DNA from: JAYPHU01 sp038127535
GTDB taxonomy: Bacteria > Pseudomonadota > Alphaproteobacteria > Rhodospirillales > UBA2165
Direction of reading: 5' to 3'
DNA: 64,000 nt
Assembly (NCBI GenBank): GCA_038127535.1
Contig: JAYPHU010000008.1
Span: 46,738-110,737 of the forward strand
A program made the translations under genes and the position numbers. The notes beneath the pieces are model-generated. The model was not told the origin of the DNA. It ran no database searches and was given only the letters and a program-made list of their open reading frames with translations. This document shows, one piece after another, positions 35,829 through 44,888 of the stretch (position 1 is the stretch's first letter; every line of letters starts with the position of its first letter).

Positions 35829-36971
35829 ATGTTTCCACCCTCAATTTGTGCCGTACTCTATCATGATCAATTGGGGGTAACAGCAATTTCCAGCGAGCAG
35901 AATGTCGCAACCGGTGGTCTTTCCTACAAAGATGCTGGCGTCGATATCGACGAAGGTGACTCCTTGGTCGATGCCATCAAGCCGTTAGCGAAATCGACAG
36001 ATCGGCCCGGAGTCGTCTCAGGCCTGGGTGGGTTTGGCGGGCTCTTCGACCTCAAACCCCTGGGGTACGAAGACCCAATGCTGATTGCCGCCACGGACGG
36101 GGTTGGCACAAAGCTGATGGTCGCACATGCCGCTGGTATCCACGATACGGTGGGCATTGATCTCGTTGCCATGTGTGTCAATGACCTGGTCGTCCAGGGT
36201 GCCGAACCGTTGTTTTTCCTGGACTACTTTGCGACGGGAAAACTGGACAAAGGCGCGGCAGCAAATGTGGTCAGCGGGATTGCCGAAGGCTGCCGTCAGG
36301 CAGGGTGCGCGCTCATCGGCGGGGAAACAGCAGAGATGCCGGGCATGTATGGTCCGGGCGACTACGACCTCGCAGGATTTTCCGTGGGCGCGGTTGAACG
36401 GACATCTGTACTGCCGAGAACCGATATCGAGCCAAATGATGTCATCATTGGACTCGCATCAAATGGGATTCATTCAAACGGATACTCATTAGTGCGAAAA
36501 ATCGTCGAACTGGAGGGACTGGCTTACGATCATGCGGCTCCCTTTAGGAATGACCAGTCTCTTGGCGAGGCTCTCCTGGCGCCGACTCGCATTTACGTAA
36601 AAAGTTGTCTTGCCGCAATTAAGACGGGCGGCGTGAAGGCCTTGGCCCACATTACCGGCGGCGGGTTAATCGAGAATGTCCCCCGCGTGTTGCCGGAAGG
36701 GACCGCAACCACGTTCTATGTGAAAAGTTGGGACATCCCGGCGGTTTTCAAATGGCTTTCGCACTCCGGCAACGTCGATCCGATCGAAATGATGCGAACG
36801 TTTAACTGCGGCATCGGGATGGTATTGATTGCTTCGCCGGATAACGCTGCGGAAGTGATCGCAAACTTGAGGACAAATGGTGAAACGGCGATACCGATCG
36901 GCGAAATCACTGTCGGTACAGCCGGGACCACTCGAGTTACCATTCAGGACATCGAACAGGCCTTCCATTGA
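35829..36971 (+). CDS. purM: Phosphoribosylformylglycinamidine cyclo-ligase
   Basis: Up to 380 residues; the fifth step of purine synthesis, making AIR from FGAM with ATP. Conserved blocks include GLSYKDAGVDIDEGDSLV, AATDGVGTKLMVAH, LDYFATGKLDKG and HITGGGLIENVPRVLP. Homologues are about 350 residues, so translation may start later; TTG at 35871 would give 366 residues, but no clear Shine-Dalgarno settles it. The stop overlaps the purN start by 4 bases (TTGA), so the two are coupled. Confidence 0.95.
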   Translation: MFPPSICAVLYHDQLGVTAISSEQNVATGGLSYKDAGVDIDEGDSLVDAIKPLAKSTDRPGVVSGLGGFGGLFDLKPLGYEDPMLIAATDGVGTKLMVAHAAGIHDTVGIDLVAMCVNDLVVQGAEPLFFLDYFATGKLDKGAAANVVSGIAEGCRQAGCALIGGETAEMPGMYGPGDYDLAGFSVGAVERTSVLPRTDIEPNDVIIGLASNGIHSNGYSLVRKIVELEGLAYDHAAPFRNDQSLGEALLAPTRIYVKSCLAAIKTGGVKALAHITGGGLIENVPRVLPEGTATTFYVKSWDIPAVFKWLSHSGNVDPIEMMRTFNCGIGMVLIASPDNAAEVIANLRTNGETAIPIGEITVGTAGTTRVTIQDIEQAFH

Positions 36972-37609
36972 AAATTGGTGTCCTCATTTCCGGTCGTGGC
37001 AGCAATCTGCAGTCATTGATCGATGCGCAGACCAATGGCTCATTGGGCGCGGAAATAGGCGTCGTCATTTCCAACGTTCCCGACGTCCAAGGACTGGAGA
37101 GGGCCGCAGCGGCAGGCATTCCCACCACAGTGATAAACCATAAAGAGTTCGACGGGCGCGAGCCATTTGAAGACGCGCTGCACGCAGAGTTGAGTGCGCA
37201 AAATGTGGAACTGGTCTGCCTCGCCGGATTTATGAGGCTTCTGACTGATACGTTCGTCAACAAATGGACCAATCGTATGATCAATATCCACCCGTCGCTC
37301 TTGCCATCTTTCAAAGGCCTGCATACCCACGAGCGCGCTATTGAAGCCGGGGTACGATTTGGCGGATGCACCGTACATTTTGTCCGGGCCGAGATGGATG
37401 CCGGGCCGATCATCGTTCAGGCGGCGGTACCTATTTTGTCCGATGATACCCCCGACACTCTGGCAGTTCGGGTTCTTTCAAAAGAACATAAAATTTATCC
37501 GTTGGCTGTAAGGATGATTTCCGAGGGTCGCGTGGAAGTCGTCAATAATACGGTCAAAATAAAAGACGCCGGAAACCCCGGCGCCTCTATGATAAATCCC
37601 TCAGAGTAA
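36968..37609 (+). CDS. purN: Phosphoribosylglycinamide formyltransferase
   Basis: This 213-residue cytosolic enzyme formylates GAR with 10-formyl-THF. Visible motifs are ISGRGSNLQSLIDA (phosphate loop), CLAGFMRLLTDTFV, NIHPSLLPSFKGLHTHERA (catalytic Asn and His) and GCTVHFVRAEMDAGPII (catalytic Asp). It probably begins at TTG (36968), overlapping purM. It stops 3 bases from the convergent ndk stop. Confidence 0.95.
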   Translation: MKIGVLISGRGSNLQSLIDAQTNGSLGAEIGVVISNVPDVQGLERAAAAGIPTTVINHKEFDGREPFEDALHAELSAQNVELVCLAGFMRLLTDTFVNKWTNRMINIHPSLLPSFKGLHTHERAIEAGVRFGGCTVHFVRAEMDAGPIIVQAAVPILSDDTPDTLAVRVLSKEHKIYPLAVRMISEGRVEVVNNTVKIKDAGNPGASMINPSE

Positions 37610-37612
37610 GTT

Positions 37613-38035
37613 TTACCCGACGATATCGAGCTCCCTAAAGAAATAGCTGATTTCTGCCGCCGCTGTCTCCGGCGCATCCGAACCGTGCACGGAATTCGCT
37701 TCAATACTCTCGGCAAAGTCCTTGCGGATCGTCCCTTCGTCGGCATTCGCCGGGTTGGTCGCCCCCATGATTTCCCGATTTCGGTTGATGGCGTCTTCGC
37801 CCTCCAAAACCTGGACCACAACCGGTCCGGAAATCATAAATTCGCAAAGGTCGTCGAAAAAGGCTCGTTCTTTATGGACTGCGTAAAAGCCTTGCGCCTG
37901 TTCCAACGTCAATTTGACGCGACGCTGCGCTACGATTCGAAGACCGGATTCTTCGAAACGGGCATTTATCTGGCCGGTAAGATTACGACGGGTCGCGTCA
38001 GGTTTAATTATGGACAATGTCCGTTCGATGGCCAT
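37613..38035 (-). CDS. ndk: Nucleoside diphosphate kinase
   Basis: This 140-residue enzyme transfers gamma-phosphate between nucleoside tri- and diphosphates. It has ERTLSIIKPDATRRNLTG at the start and the phosphorylated His in IEANSVHGSDAPETAA near residue 117. Length is standard for the hexameric or tetrameric family. It is a stand-alone gene, convergent with purN and divergent from the ABC-F gene over 193 bases. Confidence 0.97.
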   Translation of the reverse strand: MAIERTLSIIKPDATRRNLTGQINARFEESGLRIVAQRRVKLTLEQAQGFYAVHKERAFFDDLCEFMISGPVVVQVLEGEDAINRNREIMGATNPANADEGTIRKDFAESIEANSVHGSDAPETAAAEISYFFRELDIVG

Positions 38036-38228
38036 GGCCTCGAACCTCTTTCGTTGTTAATGGGATCATCTTGCAGGGTGTTGAAGCCACCCTTATCTCT
38101 TCGGCCCTTGGCCGGAAAACCGGCGCCTTATACCGGTATCGGCCTAACGGCGCAACCAATTCTTTCCCTCGTATCAAAAGAGAACACGCGCTTTGACACT
38201 GCACTTCACCGTGATATGACCCTCGCCC

Positions 38229-40124
38229 ATGCTGCAAATAAAAGACCTAACGTATAGGATTGGTGAGCGCGTTCTTTTGAACAACGCCAGCGTCTCGGTG
38301 CCTAAGGGACATAAAGTCGGACTGGTGGGTAGGAATGGCGCTGGCAAGTCCACATTATTTCGACTAATTCTGGGCGAGATCGCACCCGACTCCGGCATCA
38401 TCGAGATATTTGGACGGCAAACCCTTGGAACCGTCCCTCAAGATGCCCCCGACGGCCCGGAGTCCCTCATAGAGACAGTTCTCGCCAGCGATATCGAACG
38501 TTCCACTTTGTTGGTAGACGCGGACACGGAAACCGACCCCGCCCGCATTGCGGAAATTCATACGCGGCTAGCCGATATTGATGCTCATACCGCCCCCGCC
38601 CGAGCTTCGTCCATCCTCAGTGGTCTCGGGTTCGACGAGCAGGCCCAACAAAGACCCTGCAGTTCCTATTCAGGTGGCTGGAGAATGCGGGTCGCTCTCG
38701 CCTCGACCCTTTTCTTGCAGCCGGACATCCTGCTTTTGGATGAGCCCACGAACCATCTGGATCTCGAAACGGTGATGTGGCTCGAAAATTACCTATCCCG
38801 CTGGTCGGGCACGCTGATCATCATTAGCCACGAACGCACTCTATTGAATCGTGCAGTGAAGGAGATCATCCACCTCCATGAACAACGTTTGACACTCTAC
38901 GCGGGCTGCTACGACACGTTTGAAGGGACCCGGCGTGAAAGACTAGAGCAGCAGGACAAAATGCGCTCCCGCCAGAACAAGGAGCGTCAACGTATTCAAG
39001 CCTTTGTTGATCGGTTTCGCTACAAGGCAACCAAAGCACGACAGGCGCAAAGCCGGCTGAAAATGCTGGAAAAAATGGAGCCGATCGCCAGCGTTGTCGA
39101 AGAACACACGGTGTCTTTCGAGTTTCCCAAGCCCGACCCGCTATCTCCTCCCCTGATCGCGTTGGACAATGTTTCAGTAGGATATGTCCCGGGTACGCCG
39201 GTGCTAAACAATCTCAATCTTCGCATTGATATGGATGACCGCATCGCCCTCCTCGGGGCAAATGGGAATGGCAAATCGACCATGGTCAAGCTTTTGTCAA
39301 ATCGATTGACTTTGGAACGCGGCAAACTAACCAAGTCAAAGAAACTCCAAATTGGTTACTTCGCCCAGCACCAAACAGATGAGCTCAACACTAACGCGTC
39401 CGCCTATGAGCATCTCAACGAACGCTACCCGATGGAACCTGAGGCCCGTTTACGCGCTCATCTGGGTCGGTTTGGATTCCCGCAGTCCCGTGCGGATACC
39501 AAGGTCGAGAATCTCTCCGGCGGCGAGAAAACCCGGCTCCTGTTCGCCCTTATGAGCACAGAGAAACCTCATATTCTCTTGCTCGACGAACCTACCAACC
39601 ATCTCGACATTGATTCGCGAGAGTCTTTAGTTGAAGCGTTGAGCGACTATGAGGGTGCCGTTGTGTTGGTTAGCCATGATCCTCATCTAATTGCACTGGT
39701 GGCAGACAGGTTATGGATCGTGGAAAATGGCATATGCGAGGCTTTTGATGGGGACTTGGACGACTATGAGAAAAGACTGCTTGAATCTCGCCGGGCCAAA
39801 AGACCGCCCCACCCGGACAAATCTGACAGTTCAAAAGACAATAAAAAGGACCTGAGGCGTCAGCGGGCCGTAGCGCGGGAAGTCGTAGCACCTCTCAGAA
39901 AAAAGGCCACGGCCGCGGAAAAATTGGTGGCTCTTTTATATACGGAAGTGGCGCATCTTGAATCACAGCTTGCCGATCCGAAGCTCTACGAAAATTCATC
40001 AGGCCACGTTTCCGACATACAAAAGGAACTGGGACAAGTTCGACAGAAGTTGGATAACGCCGAGGCGGAGTGGCTGGAAGCAGCCGAGGAGTTGGAAAGT
40101 CTCGGCCCAAGTGATCAAGGATAA
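38229..40124 (+). CDS. ABC-F family ATP-binding protein (Uup/EttA-like)
   Basis: This 631-residue soluble protein has two ABC cassettes and no membrane segments. Cassette 1 has Walker A GRNGAGKST (about residue 35), the signature SYSGGWRMR and LLLDEPTNHLD. Cassette 2 has GANGNGKST (about 345), LSGGEKTR and LLLDEPTNHLD. A linker near residues 230-300 (RRERLEQQDKMRSRQNKERQ, then FVDRFRYKATKARQAQSRL) is the ABC-F P-site motif that reaches ribosomal tRNA. The C-terminal 100 residues form a charged coiled coil, as in Uup. It should act on the ribosome in translation or quality control. A CBS-domain gene starts inside its last codons. Confidence 0.93.
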   Translation: MLQIKDLTYRIGERVLLNNASVSVPKGHKVGLVGRNGAGKSTLFRLILGEIAPDSGIIEIFGRQTLGTVPQDAPDGPESLIETVLASDIERSTLLVDADTETDPARIAEIHTRLADIDAHTAPARASSILSGLGFDEQAQQRPCSSYSGGWRMRVALASTLFLQPDILLLDEPTNHLDLETVMWLENYLSRWSGTLIIISHERTLLNRAVKEIIHLHEQRLTLYAGCYDTFEGTRRERLEQQDKMRSRQNKERQRIQAFVDRFRYKATKARQAQSRLKMLEKMEPIASVVEEHTVSFEFPKPDPLSPPLIALDNVSVGYVPGTPVLNNLNLRIDMDDRIALLGANGNGKSTMVKLLSNRLTLERGKLTKSKKLQIGYFAQHQTDELNTNASAYEHLNERYPMEPEARLRAHLGRFGFPQSRADTKVENLSGGEKTRLLFALMSTEKPHILLLDEPTNHLDIDSRESLVEALSDYEGAVVLVSHDPHLIALVADRLWIVENGICEAFDGDLDDYEKRLLESRRAKRPPHPDKSDSSKDNKKDLRRQRAVAREVVAPLRKKATAAEKLVALLYTEVAHLESQLADPKLYENSSGHVSDIQKELGQVRQKLDNAEAEWLEAAEELESLGPSDQG

Positions 40125-40476
40125 AAGCAAATCCATTGCCACGGTCGCCATGGATGCCCGCGCACCTGACTGCGCAAAAATCATGACATTTATGAAGTTC
40201 GGCGTGCTCGTTTTGTTGGATGAGAACCGCAACCTGGCCGGTATGGTGACGGAGCGCGCCATCGTCGAGGCGATCGGTCATGATGAACGGGACATGAGCG
40301 CTATCATCGTCGCTGATATCATGACCAAAGACGTAACACCTTGTACTACGTAAACTGACCTGGACGACGTGCTTGAAACGATGAAGGAAAAGAACGTCCG
40401 CCATGTCCCCGTAATGGAATACAATCAGGTCGCAGGCATCATCAGCATCAGAGATATTCTACGCTACTACCTCTAA
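40111..40476 (+). pseudogene. CBS-domain protein interrupted by one in-frame stop
   Basis: The first part, from GTG at 40111 with GGAAAG upstream, encodes the first CBS repeat (ATVAMDARAPDCAKIMTF, FGVLVLLDE, LAGMVTERAIVEAI) and the linker VADIMTKDVTPCTT. A TAA follows at 40351-40353. The same frame then continues as TDLDDVLETMKEKNVRHVP, VMEYNQVAGIISIRDILRYY and ends at 40476. A single base change of a CAA or AAA codon would explain it. It overlaps the ABC-F stop by 14 bases. Read-through, sequencing error and genuine decay are all possible. Confidence 0.75.
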
Positions 40477-41238
40477 TCAGACCCCGCCGGACACGCTGTA
40501 AACCACGCCGGACGTATAAGACGCTTTCTCGGACGCCATGAACGCCACCATATTGGCAACCTCCTCAGGCTCTGTCGGTCTCTCAAACGGCATTTTCGGA
40601 ATAACTTCTTTCCAGCGCTCCGGATCGCCGAGAGTTTGTTCGGCCAAACTACGGTGAATCGTGTCCATACGTTCGGTCCTGGTCATCGCCGGATGAATAC
40701 CCACCACCCGCACCCCGTGGAAGGTGCTTTCCTTGCCAAGGGCCTTGGAAAAATTCGCCAGGGCGGTATTAGCCATCGCACCGGCGATATAACCAGATGT
40801 GGGATTTTCCGCTGCCCCGCCGATGACGTTGACAATGACACCGGAGCCCCGCTTTTTCATGGCCGGATAAATTTCCCGGGTCAAATTGATGAAACCGAAG
40901 AGTTTGAGCTCCCAAGACTCGCGCAAGGTCGCGTCGTCCAAGTGTTCCAGCGTCCCCTGCGGAATAGCCCCGGCGTTATTAATCAAAATATCAACATCCG
41001 GACAGGCCGACGCCAGCGCCTGTAAGTCCTGCGGTTGGGCCAAATTGCGCGCATGGATTTCAACTTCGACGCCATATCCAGATGTGATCTCGTCGCGAAC
41101 CGTTTCCAGATCGGCCTCCGTCCGGGCGGCGAGGTGGAGATTACAGCCTTCGGCCGCGAGCACTTTGGCAATCGCCAGGCCAATGCCCTTTGATCCACCG
41201 GTGATCAACGCCCATTTTCCTTTTAGTCCGAGGTCCAT
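40477..41238 (-). CDS. SDR-family NAD(P)-dependent oxidoreductase
   Basis: This 253-residue Rossmann-fold enzyme has the cofactor motif TGGSKGIGLAIAKVLA (about residues 14-29), the NNAGA motif in ILINNAGAIPQG and a YIAG-type active-site Tyr in PTSGYIAGAMANTALANFSKA. The usual YxxxK reads Y-IAGA, so the Lys is displaced to Met/Ala positions and is absent here, which is odd. Upstream Ser sits in VIGGAAENPTSG. Substrate is unknown and the missing Lys may mean reduced or altered chemistry. It abuts the CBS pseudogene end. Confidence 0.82.
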   Translation of the reverse strand: MDLGLKGKWALITGGSKGIGLAIAKVLAAEGCNLHLAARTEADLETVRDEITSGYGVEVEIHARNLAQPQDLQALASACPDVDILINNAGAIPQGTLEHLDDATLRESWELKLFGFINLTREIYPAMKKRGSGVIVNVIGGAAENPTSGYIAGAMANTALANFSKALGKESTFHGVRVVGIHPAMTRTERMDTIHRSLAEQTLGDPERWKEVIPKMPFERPTEPEEVANMVAFMASEKASYTSGVVYSVSGGV

Positions 41239-41328
41239 TTGTCTTTCCCTGTTGTTGTGCTGTCTCTAGTTGAATCATCCCGCGTGCCAACCCATACCGC
41301 AAGCCTTTCAGACGTGGTACGCTTAAAT

Positions 41329-41790
41329 ATGCGTCGTATCTTGATGGTCATTCTTGCAATGTTTCTGATCTCTGGCCCAGCGATTGCTGGTGATTTAAGC
41401 CGTACCCAGCCCCATCCAAGCCTTAGCCCGCAAGATGTTGTGACCATTGTAATGCGGGCCTTGAAGAACAACAATGTACCCACACCCGACCGCGGGATTG
41501 AAATCACGTTTGCTTTCGCCTCGCCGGCAAATAAGCAGATGACCGGCCCGTTGACCCGGTTTATCCCGATGGTCAAAGGCCCGGTTTACAGCAAGATGAT
41601 TGGCTATCGCAGCTTTAGCCTGAAAAATAAGCGGAGACGAGGCGATATAGCTGTGATCGACGCTATTCTGACGTTGCAATCCAGCGCCTTTGCCGGATTT
41701 CGGTTTCAACTGTCACTTCAAAAAAACAACCAATTTTACGGCAGTTGGATGACCGACGCTGTTTTTCCGATCAAAGTCGATGCACTATAG
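41329..41790 (+). CDS. DUF4864-like exported protein
   Basis: About 153 residues from the ATG at 41329, which gives a signal peptide MRRILMVILAMFLISGPAIAG; longer frames from 41239 would bury it. The mature part has the ALKNNNVPTPDRGIEITFAF pattern followed by ASPANKQMTGPLTRFIPMVK, which resembles DUF4864 proteins, a family with an NTF2-like feel and homologues also in plants. Function unknown; the match is by eye. It diverges from the SDR gene. Confidence 0.6.
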   Translation: MRRILMVILAMFLISGPAIAGDLSRTQPHPSLSPQDVVTIVMRALKNNNVPTPDRGIEITFAFASPANKQMTGPLTRFIPMVKGPVYSKMIGYRSFSLKNKRRRGDIAVIDAILTLQSSAFAGFRFQLSLQKNNQFYGSWMTDAVFPIKVDAL

Positions 41791-42015
41791 TCCCCGTCTC
41801 CTTTCTTCGGGAAAAATAGGAGCCAGTAGAGTTCAAATAAGACCACTTTAACTCTCCCCCTGGTTTAAAGTCATCGTTGCAGGATGAAGATATTTTCCGG
41901 CGTCGTAGCTGTTCTTCCTATCGGGCAAAGACCTGAAGCGGTGTGCGCCAAGTTTCCCTTGTCTTAGGCCTTGGTACGTCGTTAGGTAGCCCCATCTAAA
42001 GCCAAGGAGGCAATC

Positions 42016-42954
42016 ATGGCCGCGCCCGAACGATTTTCCGGAGTTCTCACTCCGGTCGTCACCCCCTTTAATAAGAATCTGAATCCTGACCCTCAGCGGC
42101 TGCTCAACCAGTGCAAATGGATGCTATCTCAGAATGTCGGGCTGGCCGTCTTCGGTACCAACAGCGAGGCCAACTCCCTGTCGACTGAAGAGAAAATCGA
42201 TCTCATCGATTACCTGATCGATAACGGTATTGATCCAAAACGTATGATGCCGGGCACCGGCTGCTGCGCGCTTTCCGACTCTGTCAAGCTGACGGCGCAC
42301 GCGGCAAAGCGCGGGTGCGGCGGTGCCTTGATGCTGCCCCCCTTCTACTACAAAGGGGTCAGCGACGAGGGTATTTATGCGAATTTCTCGGAAGTCGCCC
42401 AGAAAGTCGGGGACGAAAACCTCCGGATTTATCTCTATCACATTCCGCCAGTCTCCAATGTGCCCATTACACTCGACCTTATTGAACGGCTGGTGACCGA
42501 CTACCCTGAGACGGTAGTCGGCATCAAGGATAGTTCCGGCGACTGGAACAACACCAAGGCAATGCTCGACCGGCAGTGGGCCGACTTCCGGGTGTTTGCC
42601 GGCGCGGAGACGTTCCTGCTCGACAACATGCGCAGCGGCGGCGCAGGCTGCATCTCCGCCACGGCGAACGTCAATCCCGCCGCGATCCACAACCTCTTCG
42701 CAAATTGGCAGGACAACAATGCTGATGACCTGCAAGCTGGCTTGGATGAGGTCCGGGAGACCTTCCAGAAATATCCGATGATCCCGGCGTTGAAGCAGTG
42801 TGTGGCTCACTACGCGAATGATTCTGTGTGGGAAGCGGTCCGTCCGCCGTTGACCGAACTCACCGCCGAGCAAAAATCCGGTCTGATTGCCGATTTAAAA
42901 GCGCTAGACTTTGAGATGCCGGGCCTCAACGAAACAGCCAGGGCGGCAGAATAG
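42016..42954 (+). CDS. DapA-family (dihydrodipicolinate synthase-like) aldolase/lyase
   Basis: This 312-residue (beta/alpha)8 protein follows a strong AAGGAGG ribosome site. The Schiff-base Lys is in VVGIKDSSGDW near residue 169 and the active-site Tyr in YLYHIPPVS near 140. The GTNSEANSLS loop replaces the GTTGE-type sequence of true DapA, so it is more likely a paralogue such as a 4-hydroxy-2-oxoacid or sialate-type lyase than the lysine enzyme. It is followed 17 bases later by a flavin reductase, suggesting a small catabolic operon. Confidence 0.87.
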   Translation: MAAPERFSGVLTPVVTPFNKNLNPDPQRLLNQCKWMLSQNVGLAVFGTNSEANSLSTEEKIDLIDYLIDNGIDPKRMMPGTGCCALSDSVKLTAHAAKRGCGGALMLPPFYYKGVSDEGIYANFSEVAQKVGDENLRIYLYHIPPVSNVPITLDLIERLVTDYPETVVGIKDSSGDWNNTKAMLDRQWADFRVFAGAETFLLDNMRSGGAGCISATANVNPAAIHNLFANWQDNNADDLQAGLDEVRETFQKYPMIPALKQCVAHYANDSVWEAVRPPLTELTAEQKSGLIADLKALDFEMPGLNETARAAE

Positions 42955-42971
42955 CTGACAGGGAGATCAAC

Positions 42972-43595
42972 ATGTCTGAGTATTTGGAATTCGATCCCAA
43001 CGAAATTGAACGGCGCGCAGTCTACCGCCTGCTCACAGGTGCGGTGGTTCCACGGCCCATCGGCTGGGCCTCGACGATCAGTCCGGAAGGTGTGAGCAAC
43101 CTGGCGCCTTTCAGTTTTTTCACCGTTGTCTGTGTTGCTCCGCCGATGATCTCTCTGACCATCGCCCGCAATCCGGATGGGACCGAGAAGCACACGCTGA
43201 AAAATGCCAGAGCGACCGGCGAGTTCGTGTTCAACATCGTGACGGCGCCCGTATGGGAGCAAATGGTCGACAGCGCCAACGCCATCCCCGAGGACGAAAG
43301 CGAGTTCGACGATACTGGGCTGACGCCCCTGGCCTCGGTTAAAGTCAAACCGCCACGGGTCGCCGAGGTACCCATCCATTTCGAATGTAAAGTCGAAGAC
43401 GTGATCGAATTCGGCCCCAACAAACACCCCCTTTTGGTCGGTGAGGTCGTTCACTTCCACGTCGATCCTTCCTGTATGACGGACGGCTATATCGATATGC
43501 AGAAGCTGGACCCGATCGGGCGGCTCAACGGATTTTTCTATTCCAAGCTCGGTGAGATCATGGAACGAAAGTTCGAAGACGGCCAACCGAGATAG
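42972..43595 (+). CDS. Flavin reductase-family (FMN-binding split barrel) protein
   Basis: This 207-residue protein has the family opening ERRAVYRLLTGAVVPRPIGWAST and SNLAPFSFFTVVCVAPPMISL, which form the FMN-binding split barrel, plus FEFNIV-type EFVFNIVTAPVW. Members reduce flavin for a partner oxygenase or act as stand-alone oxidoreductases. GGGAG lies 6 bases before the ATG. No partner oxygenase is adjacent; the preceding DapA-like gene is the only operon companion. Confidence 0.85.
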   Translation: MSEYLEFDPNEIERRAVYRLLTGAVVPRPIGWASTISPEGVSNLAPFSFFTVVCVAPPMISLTIARNPDGTEKHTLKNARATGEFVFNIVTAPVWEQMVDSANAIPEDESEFDDTGLTPLASVKVKPPRVAEVPIHFECKVEDVIEFGPNKHPLLVGEVVHFHVDPSCMTDGYIDMQKLDPIGRLNGFFYSKLGEIMERKFEDGQPR

Positions 43596-43627
43596 GGTTT
43601 GGCCGAGCGAGTGGTACGCTTTTTTTG

Positions 43628-44077
43628 CTACCCCTTCGCCTCCCACTTGCCGCCGTCATTCTGCTGCCAGTAGGTAAGTTTGTGCTCGCTGTCCTTTAGG
43701 GATTTCCAGCGTTCCCGAGCGGCCTGAAGTGATTCCGGATCATTGCCGTCAAACAAATCAAACGCCCGCTCATACCCATCGAAGGTGTCTGTGCCCACCC
43801 CGTCTGTCAAAAACAGAAAAGTCGCCTCATTTGGGTTTTCGAAATCGACAGTTAGCCAAATAGGCTGGTCTCTCTCGTGCCCGTCTTTGGCGCTGCCATG
43901 CGGCAGCCAGCCGTCTGGCGGCGAGGTCCACAGTGCGGCATTCAGCGCCTCGAGCCGATCCTCCGAACCGGCGAGCACGACCGCCCTCTTACCGGCATCC
44001 AACGTCTTTTGCAGCAAAACAGGCAACACGGATTCGAGTGGTGATTTCTGCAAATGATAAAAGGCGATCTCAGTCAT
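43628..44077 (-). CDS. holC: DNA polymerase III chi subunit
   Basis: This 149-residue protein starts MTEIAFYHLQKSPLESVLP, the chi-subunit signature, followed by LLQKTLDAGKRAVVLAGSEDRLEALNAALWT and LFLTDGVGTDTFDGYERAFDLFDGND. Chi links the clamp loader to single-stranded-DNA-binding protein. A charged C-terminal tail (KLTYWQQNDGGKWEAKG) is typical for alphaproteobacteria. It lies between plus-strand genes in an isolated minus-strand position; pepA, a common neighbour, is close by. Confidence 0.92.
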   Translation of the reverse strand: MTEIAFYHLQKSPLESVLPVLLQKTLDAGKRAVVLAGSEDRLEALNAALWTSPPDGWLPHGSAKDGHERDQPIWLTVDFENPNEATFLFLTDGVGTDTFDGYERAFDLFDGNDPESLQAARERWKSLKDSEHKLTYWQQNDGGKWEAKG

Positions 44078-44150
44078 TGTTCCGACACATTTTGGAGTAT
44101 TACTTATAACCCGCCTTGACCCTCCGAAAAACGTTTACGCAAGTTCCGAT

Positions 44151-44879
44151 ATGAATCGCCTGATAGCAATCGTTTCCACCGCCCTCTTTTTCCAAATCGC
44201 AAATTGGGGCGCCTTAGCAGCGGAAGATACAATTCCCAGAACCATCACCGTCCAGGGTACGGGATCGGTGGGCGCAAAACCAGACCAGGCGATTATTGTC
44301 ACCGGCGTGGTTACCCCTGCCGGCACGGCGTCCAGGGCCATCAGCAATAACAATCAACATATGACAAAGCTTTTTGAAACGCTGACCCACTTCGGCATTC
44401 CGGAACGCCATCGGCAAACAAGCACGCTTAGCGTCCATCCCGACTATGGCCAACGGCCACCCCAGCCACGCGCACCAGGACAACAACCGGCTCCCCCGGC
44501 GAGAGAAATTGTGGCGTTTGAAGCCCGAAATCAGGTGACTGCGACCGTCGAAGACCTCTCCAACGTCGGGAATGTCTTGGGCGCATTGGTGCGCGCCGGC
44601 TCGAATGTTCTGGGCGGCGTCCGATTCAAAACACAGGATCAAGATAGGCCCATCGATATCGCCAGAGCAAAGGAAATCCAAGATGCAAAACGCCGAGCGG
44701 GAATTTACGCCAAAGAAGCGGGCGTCTCCGTCGGCCGGGTTTTGCAAATTGGTGAAGGAGGCGTGATTGCGCCGGGCCGTCCAATGCTTGCGCGGAGCGC
44801 CGCTGCCGAAAGCGTACCACTGGCGCCCGGCGAACAAAAATTCACCGCGCAGGTCACTGTAACTCTCGCTATTCAGTAG
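44151..44879 (+). CDS. SIMPL-domain (DUF541) periplasmic protein
   Basis: This 242-residue protein has a signal peptide over residues 1-24 (LIAIVSTALFFQIANWGALAAE). The SIMPL domain follows with TITVQGTGSVGAKPDQAIIV near residue 35, a proline-rich insert (residues 100-118, RPPQPRAPGQQPAPP) and the C-terminal VTVTLAIQ strand. Family members are envelope proteins with proposed roles in oxidative or envelope stress, but the molecular function is unknown. It lies 10 bases from the convergent pepA stop. Confidence 0.85.
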   Translation: MNRLIAIVSTALFFQIANWGALAAEDTIPRTITVQGTGSVGAKPDQAIIVTGVVTPAGTASRAISNNNQHMTKLFETLTHFGIPERHRQTSTLSVHPDYGQRPPQPRAPGQQPAPPAREIVAFEARNQVTATVEDLSNVGNVLGALVRAGSNVLGGVRFKTQDQDRPIDIARAKEIQDAKRRAGIYAKEAGVSVGRVLQIGEGGVIAPGRPMLARSAAAESVPLAPGEQKFTAQVTVTLAIQ

Positions 44880-44888
44880 GCGCGACGG

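Noticed and set aside
38194..38218. TTGACA with TGATAT before the ABC-F gene as a promoter
   Set aside because: The spacer is only 13 bases and the start codon is too close to the would-be transcription start.
42124..42873. Long minus-strand reading frame opposite the DapA-like gene
   Set aside because: A mirror of the plus-strand codon pattern; the plus frame has the Schiff-base Lys, Tyr and a strong ribosome site.
42810..43646. Long minus-strand reading frame opposite the flavin reductase gene
   Set aside because: It overlaps two genes on the opposite strand with clear families, and shows no motif of its own.
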